Assembly: GCF_030718995.1 (NCBI RefSeq) | Contig: NZ_CP132204.1 | Coordinates: 2,108,001-2,172,000 of the forward strand | Reading direction: 5' to 3' | Source: Arthrobacter oryzae | GTDB lineage: Bacteria; Actinomycetota; Actinomycetes; Actinomycetales; Micrococcaceae | Length of the DNA stretch: 64,000 nt | Part shown: positions 1 through 8,754 of the stretch, piece after piece | Numbering within the stretch: position 1 is the stretch's first letter | Layout of the letters: each line of letters begins with the position of its first letter | Notes under the pieces: model-generated | Database searches by the model: none | What the model was told of the DNA's origin: nothing | Seen by the model: the letters and a program-made list of their open reading frames with translations, nothing else | Translations under genes and position numbers: made by a program

Positions 1-75
1 GAGCAACTGGCCTGGATGGTCAACGCCGAGACCATGACCGCGGCGGCCTCCGTCACCGTGCCGGACGAGAACTGA
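1..75 (+). CDS. C-terminal end of an unidentified protein (partial)
   Basis: The first 24 codons read in frame from base 1 to a TGA at 73-75 and end in ...SVTVPDEN. The next gene starts 17 bases later on the same strand, so this is probably the upstream member of the operon with the acyl-CoA dehydrogenase-like, PIG-L/methyltransferase and GT2 genes. Too little is visible to name a family. Confidence 0.5.
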   Translation, partial: EQLAWMVNAETMTAAASVTVPDEN

Positions 76-92
76 ACGCAGCGGCAGGCGGA

Positions 93-1313
93 ATGGATCC
101 CGATAGGCATGGTTCGAACCAGCGTGTGACGAACCGAAGTTCGTTTCAGCCGCAACCCCAGCAACAGCACGAGCCACCACCCCGGGCGGTGCGGATCAGT
201 GCCGGCCCGGACGCCCTGGACAGCTCGGACGCCGTCGATAGCCCGGACGTCCCGGCTCCGTTGCTGGCGGCGGTGCGTGACGCGGTGGGAGACGTGCCGG
301 CGCTGCTGTCACTGGCGCGGGACATCGGACGGACGGCGCCGCGGCCGGGAGAAGGCAACACGGCCGGGCTGTGGGAACTGCTGGCGTCCGTAACCGCCGT
401 GGACGTGGCCGCCGGCCGGGTGCTCGAACCGCACCTTGACGCCGTCGCCATCCTTGCGCAGGCCGGCGAAGAACCTGGTGACGGAGCCACGGACCGGACC
501 ACCGACGGAGCATGGGGCGTGTTCGCCGCGGAGGGGCCGGGCATGCGGCTCGAGGCCACGGCGGACGGCTCCGGGAAGTACATCCTGAACGGTTCCAAGC
601 CATGGTGTTCGCTGGCGTCCCAGCTGGACGGCGCCGTGCTGACCGCCCACCTGGCGGCCGGAGACCCGGCATCCGGCGAAACCGGGTCCGGAGGGCCGTC
701 CGGCGGCAGGGCAGCCTTTGCCGTCGACCTGCACGCGCCCGGGGTCTCCTGCGAGACGCCGCAGTGGACCAGCCGGGGCCTGCGCGAAATCCCCAGCGGC
801 ACCGTTCACTTCGACGGCGTCAGCGCCGTGCCCGTGGGCGGGACGGGATGGTACTTCCAGCGCCCGGGCTTCGCATGGGGCGGCATGGGCGTTGCGGCCT
901 GCTGGTTCGGCGGAGCCGTTGCCGTAGCCCGTGACTTCAGCTCCATGCTGGCCGCCGCCGCGGACAACGGGCGGGAACCGGACCAGATCGCACTGGCCCA
1001 CCTGGGCGAAACGGACCGGATCATCACTGCTGTGGCCGGGTACCTGGCGAAAACGGCGGAACGGATCGACGCCGGCGAACTGTCCGGCTCCGGTGCGTGG
1101 AGCGAGGCGCTGCGCGTCCGTGGCACCGTCGCGGCCGCCGTCGAACGCATCCAGGAAGTGGTTGCCCGGAACCTGGGCCCCGGCCCCCTTGCCTTTAACG
1201 AAACGTATGGAAAGCGCATGGCGGACCTCTCGCTGTACATCCGGCAGCACCACGCCATGCGGGACGACGCCCAGTTGGGCGCACTGACCCTGAAGGGGGA
1301 CCGCTCGTGGTGA
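93..1313 (+). CDS. Acyl-CoA dehydrogenase-like flavoprotein
   Basis: A 406-residue protein resembling the acyl-CoA dehydrogenase family. A Pro/Gln-rich, poorly conserved N-terminus (about 1-50) is followed by a helical part. The middle beta region (about 140-250) includes a typical stretch around YILNGSKPWCS, and the C-terminal helical bundle (about 265-390) would bind flavin in this family. The start could lie further downstream, because the N-terminus looks atypical and the ribosome-binding site is weak. The gene overlaps the next one (PIG-L/methyltransferase) by 7 bases and is clearly co-transcribed with it. The substrate is unknown. The neighbours suggest a role in making a modified lipid or glycoconjugate rather than in fatty-acid oxidation, but that is inference. 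Confidence 0.75.
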   Translation: MDPDRHGSNQRVTNRSSFQPQPQQQHEPPPRAVRISAGPDALDSSDAVDSPDVPAPLLAAVRDAVGDVPALLSLARDIGRTAPRPGEGNTAGLWELLASVTAVDVAAGRVLEPHLDAVAILAQAGEEPGDGATDRTTDGAWGVFAAEGPGMRLEATADGSGKYILNGSKPWCSLASQLDGAVLTAHLAAGDPASGETGSGGPSGGRAAFAVDLHAPGVSCETPQWTSRGLREIPSGTVHFDGVSAVPVGGTGWYFQRPGFAWGGMGVAACWFGGAVAVARDFSSMLAAAADNGREPDQIALAHLGETDRIITAVAGYLAKTAERIDAGELSGSGAWSEALRVRGTVAAAVERIQEVVARNLGPGPLAFNETYGKRMADLSLYIRQHHAMRDDAQLGALTLKGDRSW

Positions 1314-2674
1314 CTTTCTCACACGCGGACACCGGCACTGCCGAGTCCGAATGGGAGGCCAGCGGACTGGCTGTCCTTCCGGAACTTCCGCTGGATCCTG
1401 CCGAACTCGCGGCCATGACCTTCGTTGTGCTGGCTGCCCATCCCGATGATGAGACCCTGGGCGCCGGAGGGCTCCTGGCCCGGCTGAACGCCGCCGGGGC
1501 CGCCATCGAGGTGCTGCTTTGCACGGCGGGGGAGGCCTCGCACCCGGAGTCTCCGACGACGTCGCCGGACCAGCTTGCCGCCGTCCGGCTCAACGAGTTC
1601 AGGGCGGCTGTGTCCGGGCTGGCCCCCGGAGCCACCCGGCAGTTCCTGCACTTCCGGGACGGCCACCTGGCGGCCGACCGGGACCGCATCGCCGCCGCCG
1701 TCAAGGAATCGATCGCGGCGGCGGGCCGCCCGGCGGAACAGGTGGTTATCGTGGCGCCCTACCGCTCCGACGGCCACACCGACCACGACGTCCTGGGCGC
1801 CGTGGCAGCCGAGATGGCGGCGCAGGACGGCCACGGGCTGCTGGAATACCCTGTCTGGTACTGGTTGTGGGCGTCGCCGGCTGATCCCGCCTGGCAGTCG
1901 TGGGTCCGCGTGCAGCTGACGCCGGACGAGCAGCGCGCCAAGGCGGCGGCCCTCCTGGCGCACTCCTCCCAGACGCAGCCGCTGTCCGACCAGCCCGGCG
2001 ATGAGGCGCTTCTCGCGGGCAGCTTCATCGAGCACTTTTCCCGCCCCTGGGAGACGTTCGCCTGGCACGGTCCCGCCGGCGGACGCAACAGCGCGGAGGA
2101 CGCCGAACGGATCTTCGATGCCGTGCACGGCGGCGATGCCGACCCGTGGAGCTACACCACCAGCTGGTACGAACGGCGCAAACGCGCGCTCACCCTGGCC
2201 GTCCTGCCGGAGGCCGCGTACGGTTCCGGCCTGGAAATCGGCTGTTCCATCGGCACGCTGAGCGTGGAACTCGCCGCCCGCTGTCAGGAATTCGTGGCGG
2301 TTGACGCCAGCAGCACCGCCCTGGCCCAGGCTGCCGAGCGGCTCTCCGGCCATCCTGCCGCCCGGACCCTGCACCTCACCGTTCCGCAGCAATGGCCCGA
2401 GGGCAGCTTCGACCTCGTGGTGGTCTCCGAGACGGGGTACTACCTGACACCGGAGGAGCTGGCCGGACTGTTCACGCGGGTGAAAGCCTCGCTGAATCCG
2501 GGCGGGACCCTGGTGCTCTGCCACTGGCGGCACCCGGTATCCGGTTGGGAACTCGACGGGGACACCGTCCATGCCATGGCCCGTCAGCAGCTCCGCTGGC
2601 CCACCGAAGGGCTGTACCGCGAAAAGGACTTCGTCCTGGAAGTCTTCACTGCCCCGGCCGGAATCCAGCAGTGA
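1307..2674 (+). CDS. PIG-L family deacetylase fused to SAM-dependent methyltransferase
   Basis: A 455-residue two-domain protein. The N-terminal half (about 35-250) is a PIG-L (LmbE/MshB) zinc deacetylase with AHPDDE at residues 44-49. This family removes acetyl from GlcNAc-type amides. The C-terminal half (about 290-450) is a class I methyltransferase with motif I LEIGCSIG near residue 309 and an acidic VDAS strand end, resembling NodS-type enzymes. The GTG start at 1307 overlaps the stop of the upstream gene. The GT2 gene starts two bases after this stop. A fusion of deacetylation and methylation next to a glycosyltransferase suggests stepwise modification of one amino-sugar substrate (inference). 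Confidence 0.85.
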   Translation: MVTFSHADTGTAESEWEASGLAVLPELPLDPAELAAMTFVVLAAHPDDETLGAGGLLARLNAAGAAIEVLLCTAGEASHPESPTTSPDQLAAVRLNEFRAAVSGLAPGATRQFLHFRDGHLAADRDRIAAAVKESIAAAGRPAEQVVIVAPYRSDGHTDHDVLGAVAAEMAAQDGHGLLEYPVWYWLWASPADPAWQSWVRVQLTPDEQRAKAAALLAHSSQTQPLSDQPGDEALLAGSFIEHFSRPWETFAWHGPAGGRNSAEDAERIFDAVHGGDADPWSYTTSWYERRKRALTLAVLPEAAYGSGLEIGCSIGTLSVELAARCQEFVAVDASSTALAQAAERLSGHPAARTLHLTVPQQWPEGSFDLVVVSETGYYLTPEELAGLFTRVKASLNPGGTLVLCHWRHPVSGWELDGDTVHAMARQQLRWPTEGLYREKDFVLEVFTAPAGIQQ

Positions 2675-2675
2675 C

Positions 2676-3557
2676 ATGACCGGCGAGATGACGGAGCTGG
2701 CAGCGCAGTGCCCTGCCGGGGCGGCGGCCGGCTCTTCGGCCGGCTCTTCGGCCGGGGCCCTGTTCGGGGCTGCGGCGGCCGGGCAGCGCATCGACCGGGT
2801 GGAGGTTGTGGTGCCCGCCCACAACGAGGACCTGCACCTTGACCGCGCACTGGCTGCGCTCCGTTCCGCCGCCGACGCGCTGCAGGAGGCACGGCCCGAC
2901 GTGCAGACGGGCATCACCGTGGTGCTGGACAGCTGCACCGACGGCTCCGCGGACATCGCCGCCGGCTATGTTGCCGCGGACCGGCGGTTTTCGGCCCTGC
3001 CTGTACTGCTGGGCAGCACCGGAGCCAGCCGCGCGGCCGGGGCCCGGGCCGCCGGAGTCACCATGGGGGAACCGGGCCCCGCCGTCCTGGCCGCTGCCGA
3101 GCTGTGGGCGGGCCGCGTCTGGCTGGCCAACACCGATGCGGACTCCGCCGTTCCGCTGAATTGGCTGCTGCGCCAGGTCGAACTGGCCGACGCCGGGGCG
3201 GACGCCGTCCTGGGATCCGTGGAACCGGATCCCGCGGGCACGGATCCTGCGATCCTGCGCCGGTGGCTGGCGCGCCACCCTTTCACGGAGGACCACCCGC
3301 ACATCTACGGCGCGAACTTCGGCGTACGGGCCTCTGCCTACCTTGCGGCCGGAGGATTTCCCCGGATGCGCGTCCACGAGGACCGGATCCTCGTGGAGAA
3401 CCTGCGCCGGCACGCGTACACGGTATTGGCCACCGACACCATCCGGGTGCTGACCTCGGGCCGCACGCATGCCCGCGCCCCGCAGGGGTTCGGCGCCTAC
3501 CTCAGGGCGCTGGCGCCGGACCTGCCGGTACCAGACCCCCGCAGTGGTGACCTTTGA
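2676..3557 (+). CDS. Glycosyltransferase family 2
   Basis: About 293 residues. The GT-A fold signature is visible: VVVPAHNEDLHLDRAL near the N-terminus, SCTDGSADIA, and an NTDADS stretch that supplies the acidic metal-binding motif. The ATG at 2676 is preferred because it lies directly after the stop of the PIG-L/methyltransferase gene; an in-frame ATG at 2571 would sit inside that gene. An Ala/Gly-rich segment follows the start. There is no membrane helix, so the enzyme is probably cytoplasmic. It is the last gene of the operon. Its stop lies inside a DosR-like palindrome that precedes the P-type ATPase gene. Confidence 0.82.
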   Translation: MTGEMTELAAQCPAGAAAGSSAGSSAGALFGAAAAGQRIDRVEVVVPAHNEDLHLDRALAALRSAADALQEARPDVQTGITVVLDSCTDGSADIAAGYVAADRRFSALPVLLGSTGASRAAGARAAGVTMGEPGPAVLAAAELWAGRVWLANTDADSAVPLNWLLRQVELADAGADAVLGSVEPDPAGTDPAILRRWLARHPFTEDHPHIYGANFGVRASAYLAAGGFPRMRVHEDRILVENLRRHAYTVLATDTIRVLTSGRTHARAPQGFGAYLRALAPDLPVPDPRSGDL

Positions 3558-3560
3558 CCC
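3547..3560. promoter_or_regulatory. DosR/DevR-like palindrome upstream of the P2-type ATPase
   Basis: GTGACCTTTGACCC matches 10 of 14 bases of the mycobacterial DosR core GGGACTWWAGTCCC. It ends 66 bases before the GTG start of the ATPase gene. The reverse strand reads CTAGGGTCAAAGGTCACC and shares the CTAGGG...GGTC layout with the sites at 10826 and 17293. Binding is an inference from sequence only. Confidence 0.4.
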
Positions 3561-3626
3561 TAGGACGCTGACTTTCCAGACCGCATCCTCGATCCATGGG
3601 GTTACCCCTCAGGGCCGTGGTTTCGT

Positions 3627-6380
3627 GTGTCCGGCGCTGCCCGTGAACAACGGGCCGCAGCCGTGATCCCTGGCGCCACATCCCTGCCGGAAACTGCCGG
3701 CCTCAGCTCAGAGGAGGCCGCCCTCAGGCTGCGGAAGGTCGGGCCCAACCGCCTGCCGCAAGCCCATCCGGTGCCGCACTGGCGCAAGCTGCTGGCCGAA
3801 CTGACCCACTTCTTCGCCATCATGCTCTGGGTGGCGGCCGTGCTCGCGTACGTGGCCGGCATGCCGCAGCTGGCCGTCGCGATCGTTGTGGTGATCCTGG
3901 TCAACGGCCTTTTTGCCTACATCCAGCAGGAACGTGCCCAGCGGGCCGCCGCGAGGCTCCGCGAGCTGCTCCCCGCCATCGTGTCTGTCCGCAGGGACAA
4001 CCGGATCCTCAAGGTCCACACCACTGAGCTCGTGCCCGACGACGCGGTGATCCTGGTTGCCGGCGACAGGATCCCGGCCGACCTTCGGCTGGCCATCGCG
4101 GCCAGCTGCTCCGTGGACGAGTCCATGCTGACCGGCGAAAGCGAGCCGGTGGACAAAATCCGGGGCGACACCGTGTACGGCGGGACCTTCGTGGTGAACG
4201 GCCAGGCAGAGGGCCTGGTCACCGTGACGGGCGCCGGGACCCGGCTGGCGGAGATCGCGGCCCTGACCGGCAAGGTGGAGGCGCCGCCCAGTCCGCTGGC
4301 ACTGGAACTGCGCAGGATTGTCCGGGTCATTGCGGCGGTGGCCCTGGGGATCGGCGCGCTGTTCTTTGTGCTTTCGCTGCTCGTGGGTATTTCCTGGCGG
4401 GATGCCTTCCTCTTCGCCATCGGAGTGGCGGTGGCACTGGTGCCCGAAGGGCTGCTGCCCACCGTCACGCTTTCCCTTGCAGTCGGGGCGCAGCGGATGG
4501 CGCAGCGCAACGCCCTGGTCCGGAACCTGGAAGCAGTGGAAACCCTGGGTTCCACCACCTTCATCTGCACGGACAAAACCGGCACCCTCACGCAGAACCG
4601 GATGAACGCCGTCGAGGTCTGGACCCCGGCCGGCCTGCTCAGCGTCACCGGTGCGGGCTACGGGCCGGAGGCCGAGGTCACCGGGTCGGGTGCCGGGCAG
4701 GCCCGGCACCTCAGCACCGCCGCGCTGGCCGCCTCCGACGGGCGGGCCGTGCTCCACGAAGGGCAGTGGATTGCTGAAGGCGACCCGATGGAGGCTGCCA
4801 TTGATGCGCTCTTCGTCCGGCTGGCCGGCCCCGGGCAACGGCCCGCGGACCCCGAGGTGTCGCACCGTTTCGCGTTCGACCCCCGCCGGCTGCGCGAATC
4901 CGCGATCGTGGGCACCACCCTGTTCGTCAAAGGCGCCCCGGAGTCGGTGGTTCCGCTGTGCGTGGGGAACCACGGCACGGCCGCCCTGGGGATGGTGGAC
5001 GAAATGGCCTCCCGCGGGCTGCGGGTACTTGCCGTGGCCGAGCGCAGCCTGCCTGGCCTGCCGGGTGCCAGCTTCAGGCTCGAGGAGGTGGAGACCGGGC
5101 TGACGCTGCTTGGCCTGATCGGCCTCCACGATCCGCCCCGGGCCGAGGTCCGCTTTGCACTGGAGGCGGCCCGCGAGGCGGGGATCAAGGTGGCCATGGT
5201 CACCGGCGACCACGCCTTCACCGCGGCCGCCATCGCCCGTGAAACCGGGCTGATCGGCTCACCGGAGCTGGTGCTGGAGGGACACTCCCTGCCGGAGGAC
5301 GACGCCGTCCTGACAGCCCTGCTGGACCGCGACGGCGTAGTGGTCAGCCGGGTCACCCCGGAGCAGAAACTCCGGGTGGCCCGCCTGCTGCAGCGCCGCG
5401 GCCACGTGGTGGCCATGACCGGGGACGGCGTCAACGACGGCCCCGCCCTCCAGCAGGCCGACATCGGCATAGCCATGGGGTTGAGCGGCACGGACGTGGC
5501 CCGCGAGGCTGCGGACCTCGTGCTGCTGGATGACGACTTCGCCACCATCATCGCCGCAGTGGAGCAGGGCCGGGCCACGTACGCCAACATCCGGCGGTTC
5601 CTGACCTACCACCTGACGGACAACGTGGCCGAGCTCACCCCCTTCGTGATCTGGGCAATCTCCGGCGGCCGCTTCCCGCTGGCGCTGAGCGTGCTGCAGA
5701 TCCTGGCCCTCGACATCGGCACGGACTTGCTCCCGGCCCTGGCGCTGGGCAGCGAAGCCCCCAGCAAAGGGACGCTGAAACGGCCGCCGGAGCGCAGGCA
5801 CCTGATGGACCGGGCCCTGATGGTCCGGGTGTTCGGGCTGCTGGGGCCGGTGGAAGCATTCTTCGAAATGACCGCGTACACCGCCGTGCTCCTCGGTGCG
5901 GGCTGGCGCCCGGGCGCCGAACTGCCGGCGTCGGACGTCCTGATGGCCGCCTCCGGGGCGGCCTTCACCACGGTGGTGCTGGGGCAGCTGGCCAACGCCT
6001 TCGCCTGCCGCAGTGCCAGCACCCCGCCGTGGCGGCTGGGATGGGCGACCAACCGGCTGCTGGTCTGGGCGGTGCTGGCGGAACTCGGGCTCCTGCTCGT
6101 GTTCCTGTTCGTCAGCCCGATCGCCACGCTGCTGGGCCACGCGCCGCCGTCGCCCGGGGGCCTTGCGGTGGCGCTCGCCGCCATTCCCGCCGTCATCGTG
6201 GCGGACTGGCTCTACAAGGTGGTCCGGCACCGCCGGACCGGTGCCGTAGCGCCGGCGGTGCCAGCCGTACAGTATTCCGCGCCGCAGCAGCAGTTGAGGT
6301 CCAAAGCCTCTGACCCGCGGAAACCCGGCACACGAGGATCAATCCATGGAGGACCAAGCAATGGGAGCAGCCGTGACTGA
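3627..6380 (+). CDS. P2-type cation-transporting ATPase (CtpF-like)
   Basis: A 917-residue membrane P-type ATPase that would pump cations using ATP. Visible parts in order are the N-terminal cytoplasmic segment (SSEEAALRLRKVGPNRLP), a first membrane pair near 55-95, the actuator motif TGES at 169-172, the membrane-4 motif PEGLLPT near 273, the phosphorylation motif DKTGTLT with D316, KGAPE in the nucleotide domain, TGDGVND near 598 and six C-terminal helices. The PEGLLPTVT motif points to P2 (Ca2+, or Na+/K+) rather than heavy metals. The ion is not certain. The GTG start has no strong ribosome-binding site; a GTG at 3663 is an alternative. Its 3' end overlaps the PEP synthase start. The mycobacterial homologue class CtpF belongs to the DosR regulon. 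Confidence 0.88.
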   Translation: MSGAAREQRAAAVIPGATSLPETAGLSSEEAALRLRKVGPNRLPQAHPVPHWRKLLAELTHFFAIMLWVAAVLAYVAGMPQLAVAIVVVILVNGLFAYIQQERAQRAAARLRELLPAIVSVRRDNRILKVHTTELVPDDAVILVAGDRIPADLRLAIAASCSVDESMLTGESEPVDKIRGDTVYGGTFVVNGQAEGLVTVTGAGTRLAEIAALTGKVEAPPSPLALELRRIVRVIAAVALGIGALFFVLSLLVGISWRDAFLFAIGVAVALVPEGLLPTVTLSLAVGAQRMAQRNALVRNLEAVETLGSTTFICTDKTGTLTQNRMNAVEVWTPAGLLSVTGAGYGPEAEVTGSGAGQARHLSTAALAASDGRAVLHEGQWIAEGDPMEAAIDALFVRLAGPGQRPADPEVSHRFAFDPRRLRESAIVGTTLFVKGAPESVVPLCVGNHGTAALGMVDEMASRGLRVLAVAERSLPGLPGASFRLEEVETGLTLLGLIGLHDPPRAEVRFALEAAREAGIKVAMVTGDHAFTAAAIARETGLIGSPELVLEGHSLPEDDAVLTALLDRDGVVVSRVTPEQKLRVARLLQRRGHVVAMTGDGVNDGPALQQADIGIAMGLSGTDVAREAADLVLLDDDFATIIAAVEQGRATYANIRRFLTYHLTDNVAELTPFVIWAISGGRFPLALSVLQILALDIGTDLLPALALGSEAPSKGTLKRPPERRHLMDRALMVRVFGLLGPVEAFFEMTAYTAVLLGAGWRPGAELPASDVLMAASGAAFTTVVLGQLANAFACRSASTPPWRLGWATNRLLVWAVLAELGLLLVFLFVSPIATLLGHAPPSPGGLAVALAAIPAVIVADWLYKVVRHRRTGAVAPAVPAVQYSAPQQQLRSKASDPRKPGTRGSIHGGPSNGSSRD
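6297..6310. promoter_or_regulatory. Weak DosR-like palindrome before ppsA
   Basis: AGGTCCAAAGCCTC matches 9 of 14 core bases, and the wider stretch TTGAGGTCCAAAGCCTCTGA has 13 of 20 positions of the full consensus. It lies inside the end of the ATPase gene, 35 bases before the ATG at 6346. The GH65 fusion site has the same 35-base spacing. Weak when taken alone. Confidence 0.25.
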
Positions 6381-8754
6381 AAGCCATGTGGTGTGGTTCG
6401 ACGAAATCGGGATGGAGGACGTGCCCCAGGTGGGCGGCAAGAACGCGTCGCTGGGGGAGATGACGCGTTCGCTCAAGTCCCGCGGAGTGCGGGTGCCGGA
6501 CGGCTTCGCCACCACGGCGGCCGCCTACCGCACGTTCATCGCAGCCAACGGCATCGACGCCGCCATGCGGGCCCGGATCGGGGAATACCGGGCCGGCGAG
6601 ACGTCCCTGCGGTCCACGGGCGAGGCCATCCGGGAGCTGTTCCTGGACAGTGAATTCCCCGAGGACATCGCCGAATCCATCCGCAGCCACTACCGTACGC
6701 TCGCCGGCCGGGCCGGACTGGACCGGCTGTCCGTTGCCGTCCGCAGCAGCGCCACCGCGGAGGACCTTCCGGATGCCAGCTTCGCCGGGCAGCAGGAGAC
6801 ATTCCTGAACATCTCGGGGGAGCGCGAACTCCTGGACGCCTGCCGGCGCTGCTACGCCTCGCTGTTTACGGACCGGGCCATCAGCTACCGCGAAGTTAAG
6901 GGATTCGACCACCTGGAGGTGGCACTTTCCATTGGCGTGCAGCGGATGGTGAGGTCCGACGTCGGCGCGTCCGGTGTGATGTTTTCCATCGACACCGATT
7001 CGGGGTTCCCCCGCGCGGCGGTGATCAGCGCGGCCTGGGGCCTGGGCGAAACAGTGGTCCAGGGCAGCATCAACCCGGACAAGTACGTGGTGTTCAAGCC
7101 GCTGCTGGCGGACCCGGGCCTGTCCCCGATCATCGAGAAGACCCTCGGCTCCAAAGCCCGCAAGATGGTCTACAGCCGGGGCGGCCATGCGCGCACCAGG
7201 ATGGTGGATACGTCCGCGGAGGAGCGGAGCTCGTTCGTGCTGGCCGACACCGAAATCCTGGACCTTGCCCGCTGGGCGGTGACGGTGGAGGAGCACTACG
7301 GCCGCCCCATGGACATGGAATGGGCCCGGGACGGCGCCACCGGTGAGCTGTTCATGGTGCAGGCGCGGCCTGAAACCGTCCAGGCGCTCAAGAGCGGGAC
7401 GCGCTTCACCATCCACCACCTCCGCGGCACGGGCAACGTCCTGGCCACCGGCGCGGCGATCGGGGATTCCGTCGCGCAGGGCACGGCGTGCGTCATCCGG
7501 AGCACCCGGGACATCGACACCTTCCGCGACGGCGCCATCCTGGTGACCGAGATGACGGATCCCGACTGGGTGCCGGTCATGAAACGGGCCTCGGGGATCG
7601 TCACGGACCACGGCGGGACCACCAGCCACGCGGCCATTGTGAGCCGGGAACTGGGCGTCCCCGCCGTCGTCGGCACCGGCAACGGGACCAGCGTCCTGGG
7701 CGAAGGCCTGGCCGTGACGCTGAGCTGCGCGGAAGGTGACACGGGCCGGGTATATGAGGGCACGGTGCCGTTCGACACCGAGGACGTGGACCTCGGCGCC
7801 CTGCCCGCCACCCGCACCGCCATGATGGTGAACATCGCCAGCCCGGGAGCCGCCTTCCAGTGGTGGCGGCTCCCCGCGGCCGGGGTGGGCCTGGCCCGGA
7901 TGGAATTCATCATCAGCAACCTGATCCGGGTCCACCCCATGGCGCTGGTCCATCCTGAGCGGGTCACGGACGCGGACGAAGCCCGGCAGGTCAAGGAGCT
8001 GACCAGCGGCTACGCGGATCCCCGGGAGTACTTTGTGGAGGCGCTGGCGCTGGGCATTGCCAAGATCGCCGCGCCGTACCACCCGCACCCGGTGATCGTC
8101 CGGCTCAGCGATTTCAAGACCAACGAGTACGCGCACCTCATTGGCGGCGGCTCCTTCGAACAACCCGAAGAGAACCCCATGCTGGGCTTCCGCGGCGCGT
8201 CCCGGTACTACGACGAGCGCTACCGGGAGGGTTTCGCGCTGGAGTGTGCCGCGTTGAAACGTGTGCGGGAAACCATCGGCTTCAGCAACGTCATTGTGAT
8301 GATCCCGTTCTGCCGCACCCCCGACGAAGCGGACCGCGTGCTGGCGGTCATGGCTGAGAACGGCCTGGTGCGGGGCGAGAACGGGTTGCAGGTGTACATG
8401 ATGTGCGAGATCCCCTCCAACGTGGTCCTGGCCGAGAAGTTTGCGCCCAAGTTTGACGGCTTCTCCATCGGCTCCAACGACCTCACGCAGCTTGTCCTCG
8501 GCGTGGACCGGGATTCGGAGCAGCTGGCCGCCTTGTTCGACGAACGCGACGAGGCTGTCACGGCGATGATCAGCGAAGCCATCCGGAAGGCCCACGCGGC
8601 GGGAATCAAGATCGGAATCTGCGGCCAGGGGCCCAGCAACCACCCGGACTTTGCGGCCTTCCTGGTGCGCGAAGGCATCGATTCCATTTCGCTGAACCCG
8701 GACAGCTACCTCAAAACGGTCCGGGTGATCGCGGACGTGGAGGGCTCCGCCTGA
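6346..8754 (+). CDS. ppsA: Phosphoenolpyruvate synthase
   Basis: About 802 residues, the usual length for PEP synthase (pyruvate + ATP to PEP + AMP + phosphate). The N-terminal ATP-grasp domain shows VGGKNASLGEM and RSSATAEDLPDASFAGQQE. The central swivelling domain carries the phospho-histidine in GGTTSHAAIVSRELG (H428 from this start). The C-terminal PEP-binding barrel ends with GSNDLTQ and the active-site Cys in GICGQGPSNHP. A second ATG at 6361 has the better-placed GGAGG. The gene overlaps the end of the ATPase gene, so coupling is likely. It ends 49 bases into the convergent heavy-metal ATPase gene. Confidence 0.92.
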   Translation: MEDQAMGAAVTESHVVWFDEIGMEDVPQVGGKNASLGEMTRSLKSRGVRVPDGFATTAAAYRTFIAANGIDAAMRARIGEYRAGETSLRSTGEAIRELFLDSEFPEDIAESIRSHYRTLAGRAGLDRLSVAVRSSATAEDLPDASFAGQQETFLNISGERELLDACRRCYASLFTDRAISYREVKGFDHLEVALSIGVQRMVRSDVGASGVMFSIDTDSGFPRAAVISAAWGLGETVVQGSINPDKYVVFKPLLADPGLSPIIEKTLGSKARKMVYSRGGHARTRMVDTSAEERSSFVLADTEILDLARWAVTVEEHYGRPMDMEWARDGATGELFMVQARPETVQALKSGTRFTIHHLRGTGNVLATGAAIGDSVAQGTACVIRSTRDIDTFRDGAILVTEMTDPDWVPVMKRASGIVTDHGGTTSHAAIVSRELGVPAVVGTGNGTSVLGEGLAVTLSCAEGDTGRVYEGTVPFDTEDVDLGALPATRTAMMVNIASPGAAFQWWRLPAAGVGLARMEFIISNLIRVHPMALVHPERVTDADEARQVKELTSGYADPREYFVEALALGIAKIAAPYHPHPVIVRLSDFKTNEYAHLIGGGSFEQPEENPMLGFRGASRYYDERYREGFALECAALKRVRETIGFSNVIVMIPFCRTPDEADRVLAVMAENGLVRGENGLQVYMMCEIPSNVVLAEKFAPKFDGFSIGSNDLTQLVLGVDRDSEQLAALFDERDEAVTAMISEAIRKAHAAGIKIGICGQGPSNHPDFAAFLVREGIDSISLNPDSYLKTVRVIADVEGSA

